From positions 1 through 16,798 of the forward strand of contig JAEWIE010000010.1 of assembly GCA_023387375.1 (NCBI GenBank): a stretch of DNA of 16,798 nt, in the 5' to 3' direction. Source of the stretch: Bacteroidota bacterium (GTDB taxonomy: Bacteria; Bacteroidota; Bacteroidia; Flavobacteriales; Weeksellaceae). A model generated the notes under the pieces. The model had not been told where the DNA came from and searched no databases. It was given only the letters and a program-made list of their open reading frames with translations. Position numbers and translations under genes: made by a program. Positions 1 to 7,203 of the stretch are shown here, one piece after another (position 1 is the stretch's first letter; every line of letters begins with the position of its first letter).

Positions 1-128
1 GGGATTACTTCAATGGACGAGTCCACAGAGTCGTCTCCAAGGGTCATTACAGTTCCCTTTCCATAGGTTTTATCTAGTTTTTCTAGCACTAAGGCTAGTG
101 CTTTCTTTTTATCGTCTGATGCGCTCAT
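1..128 (-). CDS. recA: RecA recombinase, N-terminal fragment (cut by window edge)
   Basis: Only the first 42 codons are visible, read leftward from an ATG at 128-126; the gene continues beyond base 1. The translation starts MSASDDKKKALALVLEKLDK and goes on through YGKGTVMTLGDD. This matches the RecA N-terminal helix and the conserved F/YGKGxxMxLGD segment (E. coli: KQFGKGSIMRLGED). RecA is the ATP-dependent strand-exchange protein of homologous recombination. The Walker A and B motifs lie outside the window, so the call rests on the N-terminus alone, but that part is characteristic. A Bacteroidota-type -7 box lies about 18 bases upstream of the start, giving a very short leader without a Shine-Dalgarno sequence. 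The upstream oxygenase gene is on the same strand 118 bp away, so recA probably has its own promoter. Confidence 0.93.
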   Translation of the reverse strand, partial: MSASDDKKKALALVLEKLDKTYGKGTVMTLGDDSVDSSIEVI

Positions 129-145
129 AAAATAAATTATTTCGT

Positions 146-153
146 CAAAAATA
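146..153 (-). promoter_or_regulatory. -7 promoter element of recA
   Basis: On the minus strand the bases read TATTTTTG, an exact match to the Bacteroidota sigma-ABfrA -7 consensus TAnnTTTG, 17 bases before the recA ATG. No good -33 TTTG is found at 19-21 bases spacing, so the strength is uncertain. Confidence 0.5.
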
Positions 154-246
154 CACAATTAATTACGCAATTGGCCTAGAGCGTTGCTAATTTTTATAGC
201 AATTTTTGGCCCCCTGAATATATCTTTGAATTGCGATCTAAATTCC

Positions 247-1440
247 TTAGTTATGGGTTCGATAGTCCTGAAGAACTTTACGCTGTGCACTATCGCCAAG
301 CTTCACTAGTTTTGTCGCGCCATTAGCGCTTGAAGAGTGAAGAAGTTTTTGACTCACTTGGTTTATCTTTTTATTTACTCTTGGAAAAAGACCAAGGGAA
401 TCCGTTTTCGGGATGCCCAGTCTTTGCAATATCTGAGGATCTAAGAAAAAAGTAGACATGCTTTGGTGAAGGTTCAAAAGCAATTTTCGTTGAAACTGAT
501 AGGGATGAATAGTGCTCTCTAAGTTTTCCCGTAGAAGAGCCTGCGCAAGGTCTTTGGAGTCCTGATCCGCCTTGTCTTGCAAAGTCATCCATTTATAAAA
601 TAGCTCAACGGCCTGCTTCTTATTATCGGGCAAGTACTCTAGCGGAATTCCTAAAAGATTTCCGACGTATTTCCATAGATGGAAAACCCCAAGTTCTTCA
701 CGAGTAGTGATTTTGATGCCTTGCATAGAAAGGCCATGCAAGTAGACCATAGAGAATCCAAGGTAGGTCGCAATCATGTCAAAATGGTTAATCGGCTCGC
801 CCCAAAGCTCTTTATCCCAATGCTCGGTATTTTCCTTAATAGATAGTCTTGCATAAGAATGCATCAAACGGGTTTTTAAAATGAGTTCGAAGGCCTCGGA
901 ACCGGGTGAGATTGCATTCTCTCGCGTGACAAGCACCCAGAATTCGAGCGTGTCTTTAAGTCGCTTTACGGCTCCTTTTTTTAATTGTCCTGTAAAGATG
1001 AGCGGTTTGGCTAAGTAGGAGAAATCATACCCACCCATTAAGGTGTAATCGCGTAAGACCATTAGAGAAGTGACTCCGGCTCGCATACAAAGTCTTGCTC
1101 CGGCATTGGCTAATTCTAGGTTAAACCAATCGGGACGACTACGCATTTGCGATAATAGAGACTCTAAGCTTTCAATCTTAGGATCAGACTTCGTCAGCTG
1201 CTTTTTCATATACCTAGAAACAAGGCTGCTTGCTTTGGGATAAGGCATTGCTTTATAGGTGTCATTCACCACCTGGTCAGACAAAGTATCCACCTCATAA
1301 TAGAGGGGAGATAATTTTTCAAAGCCTTCTAGCGAAGGTTTGGCTCCGGACCAATCTACGAGCCTTTTTCCCATTCCCTTAGTCCAGAATTCTATAAAAT
1401 GAGCACTTTCGAGGAACCTAGGCTCCGCTTTTTTTGTCAT
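247..1440 (-). CDS. DUF2236 / oxygenase MpaB family protein
   Basis: This 397-residue protein has the hallmarks of the DUF2236 (MpaB / rubber-oxygenase Lcp catalytic) family. These are a KTRLMHSYAR segment at residues 189-198, WGEPINHFDM at 213-222, then a helix with FxxVYLHGLxxxGI and HLWKYVGNLLGI at about 254-265. In characterised Lcp (latex clearing protein) the family fold binds a b-type haem and cleaves polyisoprene with O2; fungal MpaB acts in mycophenolic acid synthesis. Which substrate this homologue uses cannot be told. H194 and R198 are the candidate conserved haem-pocket residues by motif position (inference). No signal peptide is visible (it starts MTKKAEPRFL), so it appears cytoplasmic, unlike secreted Lcp. 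The ATG at 1440 is preceded by a fair ribosome binding site, AGAGGAAA. It stands alone between the gapA terminator and recA. Confidence 0.8.
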   Translation of the reverse strand: MTKKAEPRFLESAHFIEFWTKGMGKRLVDWSGAKPSLEGFEKLSPLYYEVDTLSDQVVNDTYKAMPYPKASSLVSRYMKKQLTKSDPKIESLESLLSQMRSRPDWFNLELANAGARLCMRAGVTSLMVLRDYTLMGGYDFSYLAKPLIFTGQLKKGAVKRLKDTLEFWVLVTRENAISPGSEAFELILKTRLMHSYARLSIKENTEHWDKELWGEPINHFDMIATYLGFSMVYLHGLSMQGIKITTREELGVFHLWKYVGNLLGIPLEYLPDNKKQAVELFYKWMTLQDKADQDSKDLAQALLRENLESTIHPYQFQRKLLLNLHQSMSTFFLDPQILQRLGIPKTDSLGLFPRVNKKINQVSQKLLHSSSANGATKLVKLGDSAQRKVLQDYRTHN

Positions 1441-1469
1441 TTCTTTTCCTCTTTAAAATTGAGCTTTCA

Positions 1470-1493
1470 AGGGTGCAAATTCTTTGCCACCCT
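1470..1493. promoter_or_regulatory. Imperfect palindrome in the DUF2236 promoter region
   Basis: The arms are AGGGTGCAAA (1470-1479) and TTTG-C-CACCCT (1483-1493), complementary except for one bulged base. The palindrome lies 30-53 bases upstream of the DUF2236 ATG and just after the pfkA-gapA terminator. Part of it on the minus strand reads AGAATTTG, one base from the -7 consensus, so it could be an operator overlapping the promoter. It could also be a second transcript hairpin. No function is shown. Confidence 0.35.
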
Positions 1494-1535
1494 AAAGAAA
1501 AAAAGCCAAACCGCTCAAGGGTGAGAGGTTTGGCC
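1494..1535 (-). terminator. Rho-independent terminator of pfkA-gapA
   Basis: On the minus strand an 8-bp stem, GCCAAACC/GGTTTGGC (1527-1534 with 1505-1512, 14-base loop), is followed by a long T-rich tract (about 1494-1504). It starts 23 bases after the gapA stop, in the correct orientation to end the glycolytic operon. Confidence 0.85.
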
Positions 1536-1557
1536 TTTGAAGTATTATAGTGTTATT

Positions 1558-2562
1558 CTACAAAGAAGCAGAATGAACTAATAGATCTGTTAATTTGTTA
1601 GAGTAACCGGTTTCATTATCATACCAAGATACTACTTTCACAAATGTAGGAGAAAGCATAATTCCAGCTCCTTTGTCGAAGATAGACGTTCTTTTGTCTC
1701 CAATAAAGTCTTGAGAAACCACAGGATCTTCTGTGTATCCAAGAATTCCTTTTAATTCGCCTTCAGAAGCGCTTTTCATTACCGCAGAAATTTCATCGTA
1801 AGAAGTTGGTTTTTCTAGTCTTACAGTTAAGTCTACTGCAGAAACGTCAGCTGTAGGTACACGGAATGACATTCCTGTAAGTTTTCCATTAAGATCTGGA
1901 ATTACTTTTCCTACTGCTTTTGCAGCTCCTGTAGAAGAAGGAATAATGTTAAGTAGAGCAGATCTTCCTCCTCTCCAGTCTTTCATAGAAGGACCGTCAA
2001 CTGTTCTTTGTGTTGCTGTTGTCGCGTGTACTGTGGTCATCAGTCCTTCAAGGATCCCAAAGTTGTCGTGAAGTACTTTTGCAAGTGGAGCTAAACAGTT
2101 GGTTGTACAAGATGCATTTGAGAAGATTTTATCGTCACTTTTAAGATCTTTGTGGTTAACCCCCATTACGAACATTGGAGTGTCGTCTTTAGAAGGAGCC
2201 GAAAGAAGTACTTTTTTTGCTCCTGCTTCTAAATGCGCACCTGCTAGGTCTTTCGATAAGAAAAGTCCAGTCGATTCTACGATGTAGTCTGCACCGACTT
2301 CGTTCCATTTAAGGTTTTTAGGATCTCTTTCTGCAGTCACACGGATTCTTTTTCCATTCACTACAAGGTCGTTTCCTTCCACTTTGATTTCTCCATCGAA
2401 ACGTCCGTGTACGGAATCGTATTTCATCATGTACGCCATGTACTCTGCGTTGATCAGGTCATTAATACCTACGATTTCGATGTTGTCGCGCTCTAGCATA
2501 GCACTGAATACTAAACCACCAATTCTCCCGAATCCGTTGATACCTACTTTAATTGTTGACAT
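1558..2562 (-). CDS. gapA: Glyceraldehyde-3-phosphate dehydrogenase, type I
   Basis: The 334-residue length is typical of class I GAPDH, which oxidises glyceraldehyde 3-phosphate to 1,3-bisphosphoglycerate with NAD+ in the cytoplasm. The N-terminal Rossmann motif GINGFGRIG is at residues 7-15, and an Asp after INxxx (D35 in GINDL) points to NAD+ rather than NADP+. The catalytic signature SNASCTTNC has nucleophile C152, and the partner histidine is H179 in TTVHA. The C-terminal WYDNETGYS is also present. It is the second gene of an operon: it starts 24 bp after the pfkA stop on the same strand, with an AT-rich spacer and no Shine-Dalgarno, as is usual in this phylum. A strong terminator follows. 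Confidence 0.98.
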   Translation of the reverse strand: MSTIKVGINGFGRIGGLVFSAMLERDNIEIVGINDLINAEYMAYMMKYDSVHGRFDGEIKVEGNDLVVNGKRIRVTAERDPKNLKWNEVGADYIVESTGLFLSKDLAGAHLEAGAKKVLLSAPSKDDTPMFVMGVNHKDLKSDDKIFSNASCTTNCLAPLAKVLHDNFGILEGLMTTVHATTATQRTVDGPSMKDWRGGRSALLNIIPSSTGAAKAVGKVIPDLNGKLTGMSFRVPTADVSAVDLTVRLEKPTSYDEISAVMKSASEGELKGILGYTEDPVVSQDFIGDKRTSIFDKGAGIMLSPTFVKVVSWYDNETGYSNKLTDLLVHSASL

Positions 2563-2586
2563 AATAATTTAATTTTGATTGATTAA

Positions 2587-3576
2587 TTATAGGGCCAGAA
2601 TCTCTGAGATTTGCAGAAGGTCCTGGTTGATTTCATTGTGTTTTCTTATGGCATCTTCTATAGAGGTGTAAACCAATTGGTTGGCTTGAATTCCAGCCAT
2701 CACGTTCGATTTTCCTTCCATCAGTCCAAGTACGGCGCCGTAGCCTAAACGAGAAGCAAGTACTCTGTCAGCGCAGCTAGGAGAGCCGCCTCGTTGAATA
2801 TGGCCAAGGATAGTTACTCGGATGTCCGCATCCGGAAACTCTTCACCTGTTTTCTGCGCAAGTTCATAAGTGGAACCTAAAGTTTCACCTTCTGCGACAA
2901 CTACAATGCTTGAGGTTTTTCCTCTTTTGTGCGCTTTTTTAAAGGTGGTAAGAAGTTCCTCCATGCTATCGTTTTGCTCTGGAATTAAGATGTCCAAAGC
3001 TCCCGTTGCAATTCCACTATTTAATGCGATAAAGCCTGCATCTCTACCCATTACTTCAATAAAGAAGATTCTCGAGTGAGAGGTCGCAGTGTCTCTAATT
3101 TTATCGATAGCCTCCATCGCTGTATTTAAAGCGGTGTCGTATCCTATTGTATTGTCTGTTCCAAAGATATCGTTATCAATAGTTCCAGGAACTCCAATTA
3201 CCTTGATTCCTGTTTCTTTACTAAAGACCTGAGCCCCAGTAAAGGTACCGTCTCCGCCGATGCAAACGAGGGCTTCAATGCCTTCTTCTTTGCAGTTTTC
3301 AAACGCTTTTTGTCTTCCCTCAGGTGTGCGGAATTCTTTAGATCTTGCAGACTTTAAAATGGTTCCACCAAGATTGATGATGTTGCTCACTGAGCGTGGC
3401 CCCATTTTGATGAAATTCCCTTCGATCAGCCCGTTGTATCCGCCACGGATTCCAACCACTTGCAAATCATGATAGACGGCCGTTCTTACTACGGCTCTAA
3501 TCGCCGCATTCATTCCAGGGGCATCGCCTCCCGAAGTTAAGACTCCAATCTTTTTTACCATGGATTTTTTTGTCAT
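2587..3576 (-). CDS. pfkA: ATP-dependent 6-phosphofructokinase
   Basis: This 329-residue enzyme phosphorylates fructose 6-phosphate to fructose 1,6-bisphosphate. It shows GVLTSGGDAPGMN at residues 11-23 and GGDGT at 107-111. PGTIDND at 130-136 contains D134, equivalent to the catalytic D127 of E. coli PfkA. SHSRIFFIEVMGRDAGF is at about 166-182, and HIQRGG occurs near the C-terminus. Glycine in GGDG and in PGTIDND (rather than Asp and Lys) marks the ATP-dependent, not the PPi-dependent, class. It leads the operon with gapA. A second Met (position 6, MVKKIGVLTSGG) aligns exactly with the E. coli start and lies 15 bases downstream, so the true start could be 3561; 3576 was kept because it is the first ATG after the putative promoter. 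Confidence 0.97.
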   Translation of the reverse strand: MTKKSMVKKIGVLTSGGDAPGMNAAIRAVVRTAVYHDLQVVGIRGGYNGLIEGNFIKMGPRSVSNIINLGGTILKSARSKEFRTPEGRQKAFENCKEEGIEALVCIGGDGTFTGAQVFSKETGIKVIGVPGTIDNDIFGTDNTIGYDTALNTAMEAIDKIRDTATSHSRIFFIEVMGRDAGFIALNSGIATGALDILIPEQNDSMEELLTTFKKAHKRGKTSSIVVVAEGETLGSTYELAQKTGEEFPDADIRVTILGHIQRGGSPSCADRVLASRLGYGAVLGLMEGKSNVMAGIQANQLVYTSIEDAIRKHNEINQDLLQISEILAL

Positions 3577-3601
3577 TTATTATGGGGTTTCTAATGAGAC
3601 A

Positions 3602-3633
3602 CAAATTTACTAAATTCTACTCAATTTTTTAAA
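3602..3633 (-). promoter_or_regulatory. Promoter of pfkA-gapA
   Basis: On the minus strand a -7 box, TAAATTTG (3602-3609), exactly fits TAnnTTTG. TTTA (3630-3633), one mismatch from the -33 TTTG, lies 20 bases upstream, which is the expected spacing. The predicted start site is about 20 bases before the ATG at 3576. Confidence 0.55.
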
Positions 3634-3650
3634 CTTGCTAAGGGGCATTG

Positions 3651-3669
3651 TTAATAAAGAATTTATTAA
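3651..3669. promoter_or_regulatory. 19-bp palindrome, candidate Fur/Zur-family operator
   Basis: The sequence is TTAATAAA-GAA-TTTATTAA: two perfect 8-base arms around a 3-base centre. It ends 9 bases before the ATG of the small His/Cys protein that heads the TonB-receptor operon. Its size, AT-richness and location resemble Fur-superfamily (Fur, Zur) boxes. It does not match a specific published consensus that I can quote, so the regulator is inference. Such an AT-rich palindrome can also arise by chance. Confidence 0.4.
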
Positions 3670-3678
3670 TTTAGCAGA

Positions 3679-4032
3679 ATGCGGAAAACCCAAAAATTAC
3701 AAGCCGTTTTATCCACAGCCCTATGTGCGGTGTATGTGCTGGTGATGGTGTTTTCCACGCTTTTTCACCATCATTTGCACTCGCGTACGAGTACAGATGT
3801 TTTGGTCAATGAGGGAGTCGCATTACAGAAGATTACGATTCATCATGGCGCAAACGATTGCCAGGCTTGCCAATTTCTCTCTCACCAAATAAGCTTTGAG
3901 TCTCCCGAAATATGGACTCCGGAGATAAAATTCGAAAAGAAAACGACTTTACTTTTTTCTTTTGAAGTTTGCAATTTAAGCACAGAGATTTTTCATATCT
4001 CAAGTAGGGGACCTCCCACAGAGCGAATCTAA
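3679..4032 (+). CDS. Small membrane-anchored His/Cys protein (DUF2946-like), metal-locus type
   Basis: This 117-residue protein begins with an uncleaved-looking hydrophobic segment (about 8-28), followed at once by FHHHLH (residues 29-34). It has further histidines H55-H56, then DCQACQF with the pair C61-x-x-C64 and H69, and it ends in SSRGPPTER (RGPP 110-113). This architecture (N-terminal TM, His run, CxxC with CQF, C-terminal R(A/G)PP) resembles the small DUF2946-like proteins found beside TonB receptors for metals. The assignment is by pattern, not by strong sequence identity. The likely role is binding a transition metal at the periplasmic face of the inner membrane. It is the first gene of a three-gene plus-strand cluster, and a 19-bp palindrome precedes it. 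Confidence 0.7.
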   Translation: MRKTQKLQAVLSTALCAVYVLVMVFSTLFHHHLHSRTSTDVLVNEGVALQKITIHHGANDCQACQFLSHQISFESPEIWTPEIKFEKKTTLLFSFEVCNLSTEIFHISSRGPPTERI

Positions 4033-4104
4033 CACTCTATTTTTTTTCGAAAAGCAAGCTCCAAGATGGAGTTATGCTCTTTATTTAAGTGCTTAAAATA
4101 CTCT

Positions 4105-6492
4105 ATGAAGTCATTATTACAGCTCATGGCATTCTTTTTAGGAATGCTAGTGGTGAGCGCACAATCTTCCTTTGTACTCAAAGGAACTGTGGAGGATTTC
4201 CACAACAAAACCAAATTAGAAAATGCAACGATTCATTTAGGAGATCGTACGACAAGAAGCAATGTCAAGGGACGTTTTGAATTTAAAAACGTTCCCAAAG
4301 GAAATTACTTGATAAAAGTCACGCATCCGGAATGTGAACCCTATGAAATGGCACTGGACTTGAATAGTTCCGCAGAGGTGACCATTCGAATGGGACACCA
4401 TCTTCAAGACATTCAGGCCGTGGTCATTCAGGGCGTAGGTGCCAAACAAAAGTCGGGTCATTCCGTGCAAACGCTTTCCTCCAAGGACTTAGAAAGATTA
4501 AGTTCCGAAACCCTTGGAAGTGCTCTAAGCACGTTAAGTGGAGTGGGGATGTTAAGTACCGGAAGTCGCATATCCAAACCGATCATTCACGGACTTTACG
4601 GAACAAGGGTAGCCGTATTAAACGACGGAGTGCGATTAAATGAACAGGAATGGGGCGTGGAACATGCGCCAAGCGTAGATCCCTCGATGTTTCAGCGCGT
4701 ACGCGTGGTGAAAGGTGCGGGTATGCTCAAATATGGAGGAGATGCCGCAGGTGGACTTGTCCTGTTGGAGCCTAAGACCCTGCCTCGTAAAGATACCCTG
4801 ATGGGAAAAATCACGGGGTCTGCAATTTCAAGTGGCCGTGGGGCAAAACTAGGAGTAGAGTTAGGCAAAGCTTGGGAAAACGACTGGTTTTTAACTACAG
4901 CTGGCTCCTACCAAAAACTAGGAGACGTTCAGATTCCTCACCATACGCTTCAAAATACGGGCGCAGAGCAAAGCGCTTTTCGCTTTGCTATAGGCAAACG
5001 TAGTTTCAAAAACGGCTTTGAAGCTTCTTACTCAGGAGTGAATCAATTGTTTGGAATCTACAGAGGCTCACATTTGGGAGGACCAGAGGATTTTTACCAT
5101 GCCATTGAAAGCAGTCAGCCTCTTTACCTCGATGAGTTTAGCTACCAGATTTCAAATCCGAGGCAAGAAGTCTCTCACCATGTGATGAAACTAGAGGCCT
5201 ATCATCGGTTTGCGGATTTTGGAAAGCTAAGTGCGCAGTATGATTTTCAGATAAACAACCGGAAAGAATACGACCTTAGGCGAGGAGAATTAAGCTCTCT
5301 TCCCTCGATGGATTTGCAGCTGCTAACGCACCGAGTTCAAGTAGATCATTTGATTGAGCGCGAAAATTGGGATTTGGAAACGGGTCTTTTTGGAGCGATG
5401 GAGGACAATTATCCGGATCCTTCTACCAAAGCCAGAAGACTTATCCCTGATTATTACCGCTACAATCTAGGCCTCTATTCGACCTTAAATTATCGCCTAA
5501 GTCCACAGGTTCATTTGGGCGCAGGAGCGCGCTATGAATTTAATCGCTACGATGCGTACAAGTATTACGACCAGAGCGATTGGGAAGCAAGATTTGAATC
5601 TAGGTATTCTCAGTTTGAAGTCTCTCGCGAAGGGAGTCGCGTACTTACTCGTCCGATCTTAGATTACCACAATCTCTCGCTAAGCGCTTTTGTGAACTAC
5701 CATGTAGGAAGCGATCTAAGTTTTGATTTTGGATATTCAAGGGCTTCAAGAACACCAAGCGCAGCGGAGTTATTTGCAGACGGACTCCATCATTCTGCCT
5801 CTACGATTGAACTAGGATCCCTTGCCATTGAATCGGAACAGATTGACCATTTTAGCTTAGATGCTAAACTGAAAAGACCGTGGTTAGAAGGATTCTCCTT
5901 AGAGGTTTCTCCGTATTATATGCACTCTGCAAATTATATAAGTCAGATTCCAACCGGGGTTCAAAACTCTAATCGGGGTGTGTTTCTAATTTGGTCCTTT
6001 CAGCAGACGAAAGCTAGACTCTACGGAGTGGATGTTGATTTAAACTGGAATCTTACCAAGGCTTTAAAATGGTCTTCTAAGGCTAGCGGCCTTAGAGGTC
6101 AGGACTTAAGCCATGACGAGCCGCTCATTTTAATGCAACCCACGCAGCTAAGAAATGCACTAGAGTTTACGGGCTTAATATCAGGTGCGTATTACGCAAA
6201 ACTAGAAAACTTGCTGGTTCTAAAACAAAAGAGATATCCGATTCGAAATGTAGAGCTAAGTCTTATTGAAGAGGGAGAAATCGTGGATAAGGTTTTAGAC
6301 GTAAGTTCGACTCCAAAAGGATACGATCTTTGGTCGCTTTCTTTAGGAGGCCCTGTGGCCAAAAACCTTCAATTTGATCTTCGCATTACCAATTTATTAA
6401 ATACCGAGTACAGGGATTCCCTGAATCGCCTACGGTATTTTGCGCCTGAACAAGGCCGTAATTTTATTTTCACACTTACTTATTCTATTTAA
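4105..6492 (+). CDS. TonB-dependent outer-membrane receptor with CarboxypepD_reg-like domain (metal-type)
   Basis: From the ATG at 4105 the product is 795 residues with a clean signal peptide (about 1-19, ending VVSAQ). A carboxypeptidase-D-regulatory-like domain (about 22-95; VLKGTVEDFHNKTKLENATI, FKNVPKGNY) follows. The plug domain (about 110-230) holds SKPIIHGLYGTRVAVLNDGV, QEWGVEHAPSVDP and VVKGAGMLKYGGDAAGG. The remainder is a 22-strand-type barrel ending FIFTLTYSI. The plug wording IxGLYGTRVxVLNDGVRxxxQxWGxxHAPxxDP is typical of receptors of the ZnuD-like group (zinc and other metals), so import of a metal or metal chelate across the outer membrane, powered by TonB-ExbBD, is likely. An in-frame ATG at 4066 would put 13 extra residues before the signal peptide and is less plausible. 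The gene follows the His/Cys protein by 72 bp and is 13 bp from the lipoprotein gene. Confidence 0.93.
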   Translation: MKSLLQLMAFFLGMLVVSAQSSFVLKGTVEDFHNKTKLENATIHLGDRTTRSNVKGRFEFKNVPKGNYLIKVTHPECEPYEMALDLNSSAEVTIRMGHHLQDIQAVVIQGVGAKQKSGHSVQTLSSKDLERLSSETLGSALSTLSGVGMLSTGSRISKPIIHGLYGTRVAVLNDGVRLNEQEWGVEHAPSVDPSMFQRVRVVKGAGMLKYGGDAAGGLVLLEPKTLPRKDTLMGKITGSAISSGRGAKLGVELGKAWENDWFLTTAGSYQKLGDVQIPHHTLQNTGAEQSAFRFAIGKRSFKNGFEASYSGVNQLFGIYRGSHLGGPEDFYHAIESSQPLYLDEFSYQISNPRQEVSHHVMKLEAYHRFADFGKLSAQYDFQINNRKEYDLRRGELSSLPSMDLQLLTHRVQVDHLIERENWDLETGLFGAMEDNYPDPSTKARRLIPDYYRYNLGLYSTLNYRLSPQVHLGAGARYEFNRYDAYKYYDQSDWEARFESRYSQFEVSREGSRVLTRPILDYHNLSLSAFVNYHVGSDLSFDFGYSRASRTPSAAELFADGLHHSASTIELGSLAIESEQIDHFSLDAKLKRPWLEGFSLEVSPYYMHSANYISQIPTGVQNSNRGVFLIWSFQQTKARLYGVDVDLNWNLTKALKWSSKASGLRGQDLSHDEPLILMQPTQLRNALEFTGLISGAYYAKLENLLVLKQKRYPIRNVELSLIEEGEIVDKVLDVSSTPKGYDLWSLSLGGPVAKNLQFDLRITNLLNTEYRDSLNRLRYFAPEQGRNFIFTLTYSI

Positions 6493-6505
6493 AAATTTAA
6501 CTCTT

Positions 6506-7066
6506 ATGAAATCAGTATATTCAATATTCACCCTATTACTCATGGCTGTTTTATTTACTTCTTGCCGTAGGGACGGCATTCCTGAGGATATTCATGAACA
6601 CGAAGAAATCGAACAGATGACCCTAAGTTTTAAGGAAGTAGGCTCTGGGGATGCTCCTCAAGTAATCACCTACTTAGGAGGAAAGGCTTCTTCCGCGATT
6701 AACTTAGAACCCGGAAAATCCTATGAGCTCAGTCTTGATTTTTTCCACAGACATGACGATCATTTAGAAAGTATGCTGGAAGAGATTATCGAAGAAAAAG
6801 ACGAGCACTTTATCACTTTTGAATTTGCAGGAGTGGATCTGGAGCTTTCTAGGCTTCCTAATGACGTGATTCGCTCTGACGGACAAAAGTTAGGTTTAAA
6901 GACTCTTTGGAAAGTAACTAAGGTAGAATCTCCCGCAAGAGTAGGTATAAAACTATACCACGGTTCTCAAAGCGTGAACGATCAAAAGCCTTCCTCACTT
7001 AAACAATTTGGAGAAGCGATTGGGGGAGAAGCCGATGTAAATGCTCAAATCGAGATTACAAACTAG
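6506..7066 (+). CDS. Acidic His-rich lipoprotein partnered with the TonB receptor
   Basis: This 186-residue lipoprotein has a signal peptide ending LLMAVLFTSC, with lipidated C20. After an acidic, His-containing stretch (PEDIHEHEEIEQ, 26-37) it has a compact beta-rich domain. That domain includes FFHRHDDH (79-86) and EEIIEEKDEHFITFEF (92-107), which look like metal-ligand clusters. It resembles the flavobacterial lipoproteins that accompany metal-type TonB receptors and carry a (E)EEExDEHxFFF-like motif; this is recognised by pattern and no function is proven. A plausible role is capturing metal at the outer membrane for the receptor. It is coupled to the receptor gene by a 13-bp gap and followed directly by a strong terminator. 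An upstream in-frame ATG at 6440 lies inside the receptor gene and would spoil the signal peptide. Confidence 0.8.
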   Translation: MKSVYSIFTLLLMAVLFTSCRRDGIPEDIHEHEEIEQMTLSFKEVGSGDAPQVITYLGGKASSAINLEPGKSYELSLDFFHRHDDHLESMLEEIIEEKDEHFITFEFAGVDLELSRLPNDVIRSDGQKLGLKTLWKVTKVESPARVGIKLYHGSQSVNDQKPSSLKQFGEAIGGEADVNAQIEITN

Positions 7067-7087
7067 TTTTTCTCCTACCGAAATGAT

Positions 7088-7115
7088 TCCCAGCAGGCCT
7101 ACTGCTGGGATTTTT
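7088..7115 (+). terminator. Rho-independent terminator of the TonB-receptor operon
   Basis: A 9-bp perfect stem, TCCCAGCAG/CTGCTGGGA (7088-7096 with 7102-7110), has a 5-base loop and is followed by TTTTT. It lies 21 bases after the lipoprotein stop and separates the metal-type operon from tig. Confidence 0.92.
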
Positions 7116-7159
7116 GTTATAATCGCCTCGCTTTATGGGCATTGTTTGCAAATTTTTCG

Positions 7160-7167
7160 TATTTTTG
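7160..7167 (+). promoter_or_regulatory. -7 promoter element of tig
   Basis: TATTTTTG is an exact TAnnTTTG match, 36 bases before the tig ATG at 7204. No well-spaced -33 TTTG is visible. The box argues against the in-frame upstream ATG at 7135 as a translation start. Confidence 0.5.
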
Positions 7168-7203
7168 CGAACCTTAATTTTAATAAAAATAATAGATCAT
7201 ATA

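Noticed and set aside
2099..2572. Plus-strand ORFs opposite gapA
   Set aside because: They are antisense to a strongly conserved enzyme, without signals or recognisable products.
2587..3576. PPi-dependent phosphofructokinase
   Set aside because: GGDG and PGTIDND carry the glycines of ATP-dependent enzymes rather than the Asp and Lys of PPi-dependent ones.
4066..4104. In-frame ATG at 4066 as start of the TonB receptor
   Set aside because: It would place 13 residues (MELCSLFKCLKYS) before a perfect signal peptide that starts at 4105, and it lies within a small hairpin (CTCCA-AGA-TGGAG).
4029..4470. Minus-strand ORFs opposite the 5' end of the receptor gene
   Set aside because: Shadow reading frames of the receptor, with no domain or ribosome binding site.
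6440..6505. Upstream start of the lipoprotein inside the receptor gene
   Set aside because: It would put 22 extra residues before a standard lipoprotein signal peptide; the ATG at 6506 gives a correct lipobox at C20.
7135..7203. Upstream in-frame ATG for trigger factor
   Set aside because: It precedes the -7 box at 7160-7167 and adds a hydrophobic extension foreign to trigger factor.
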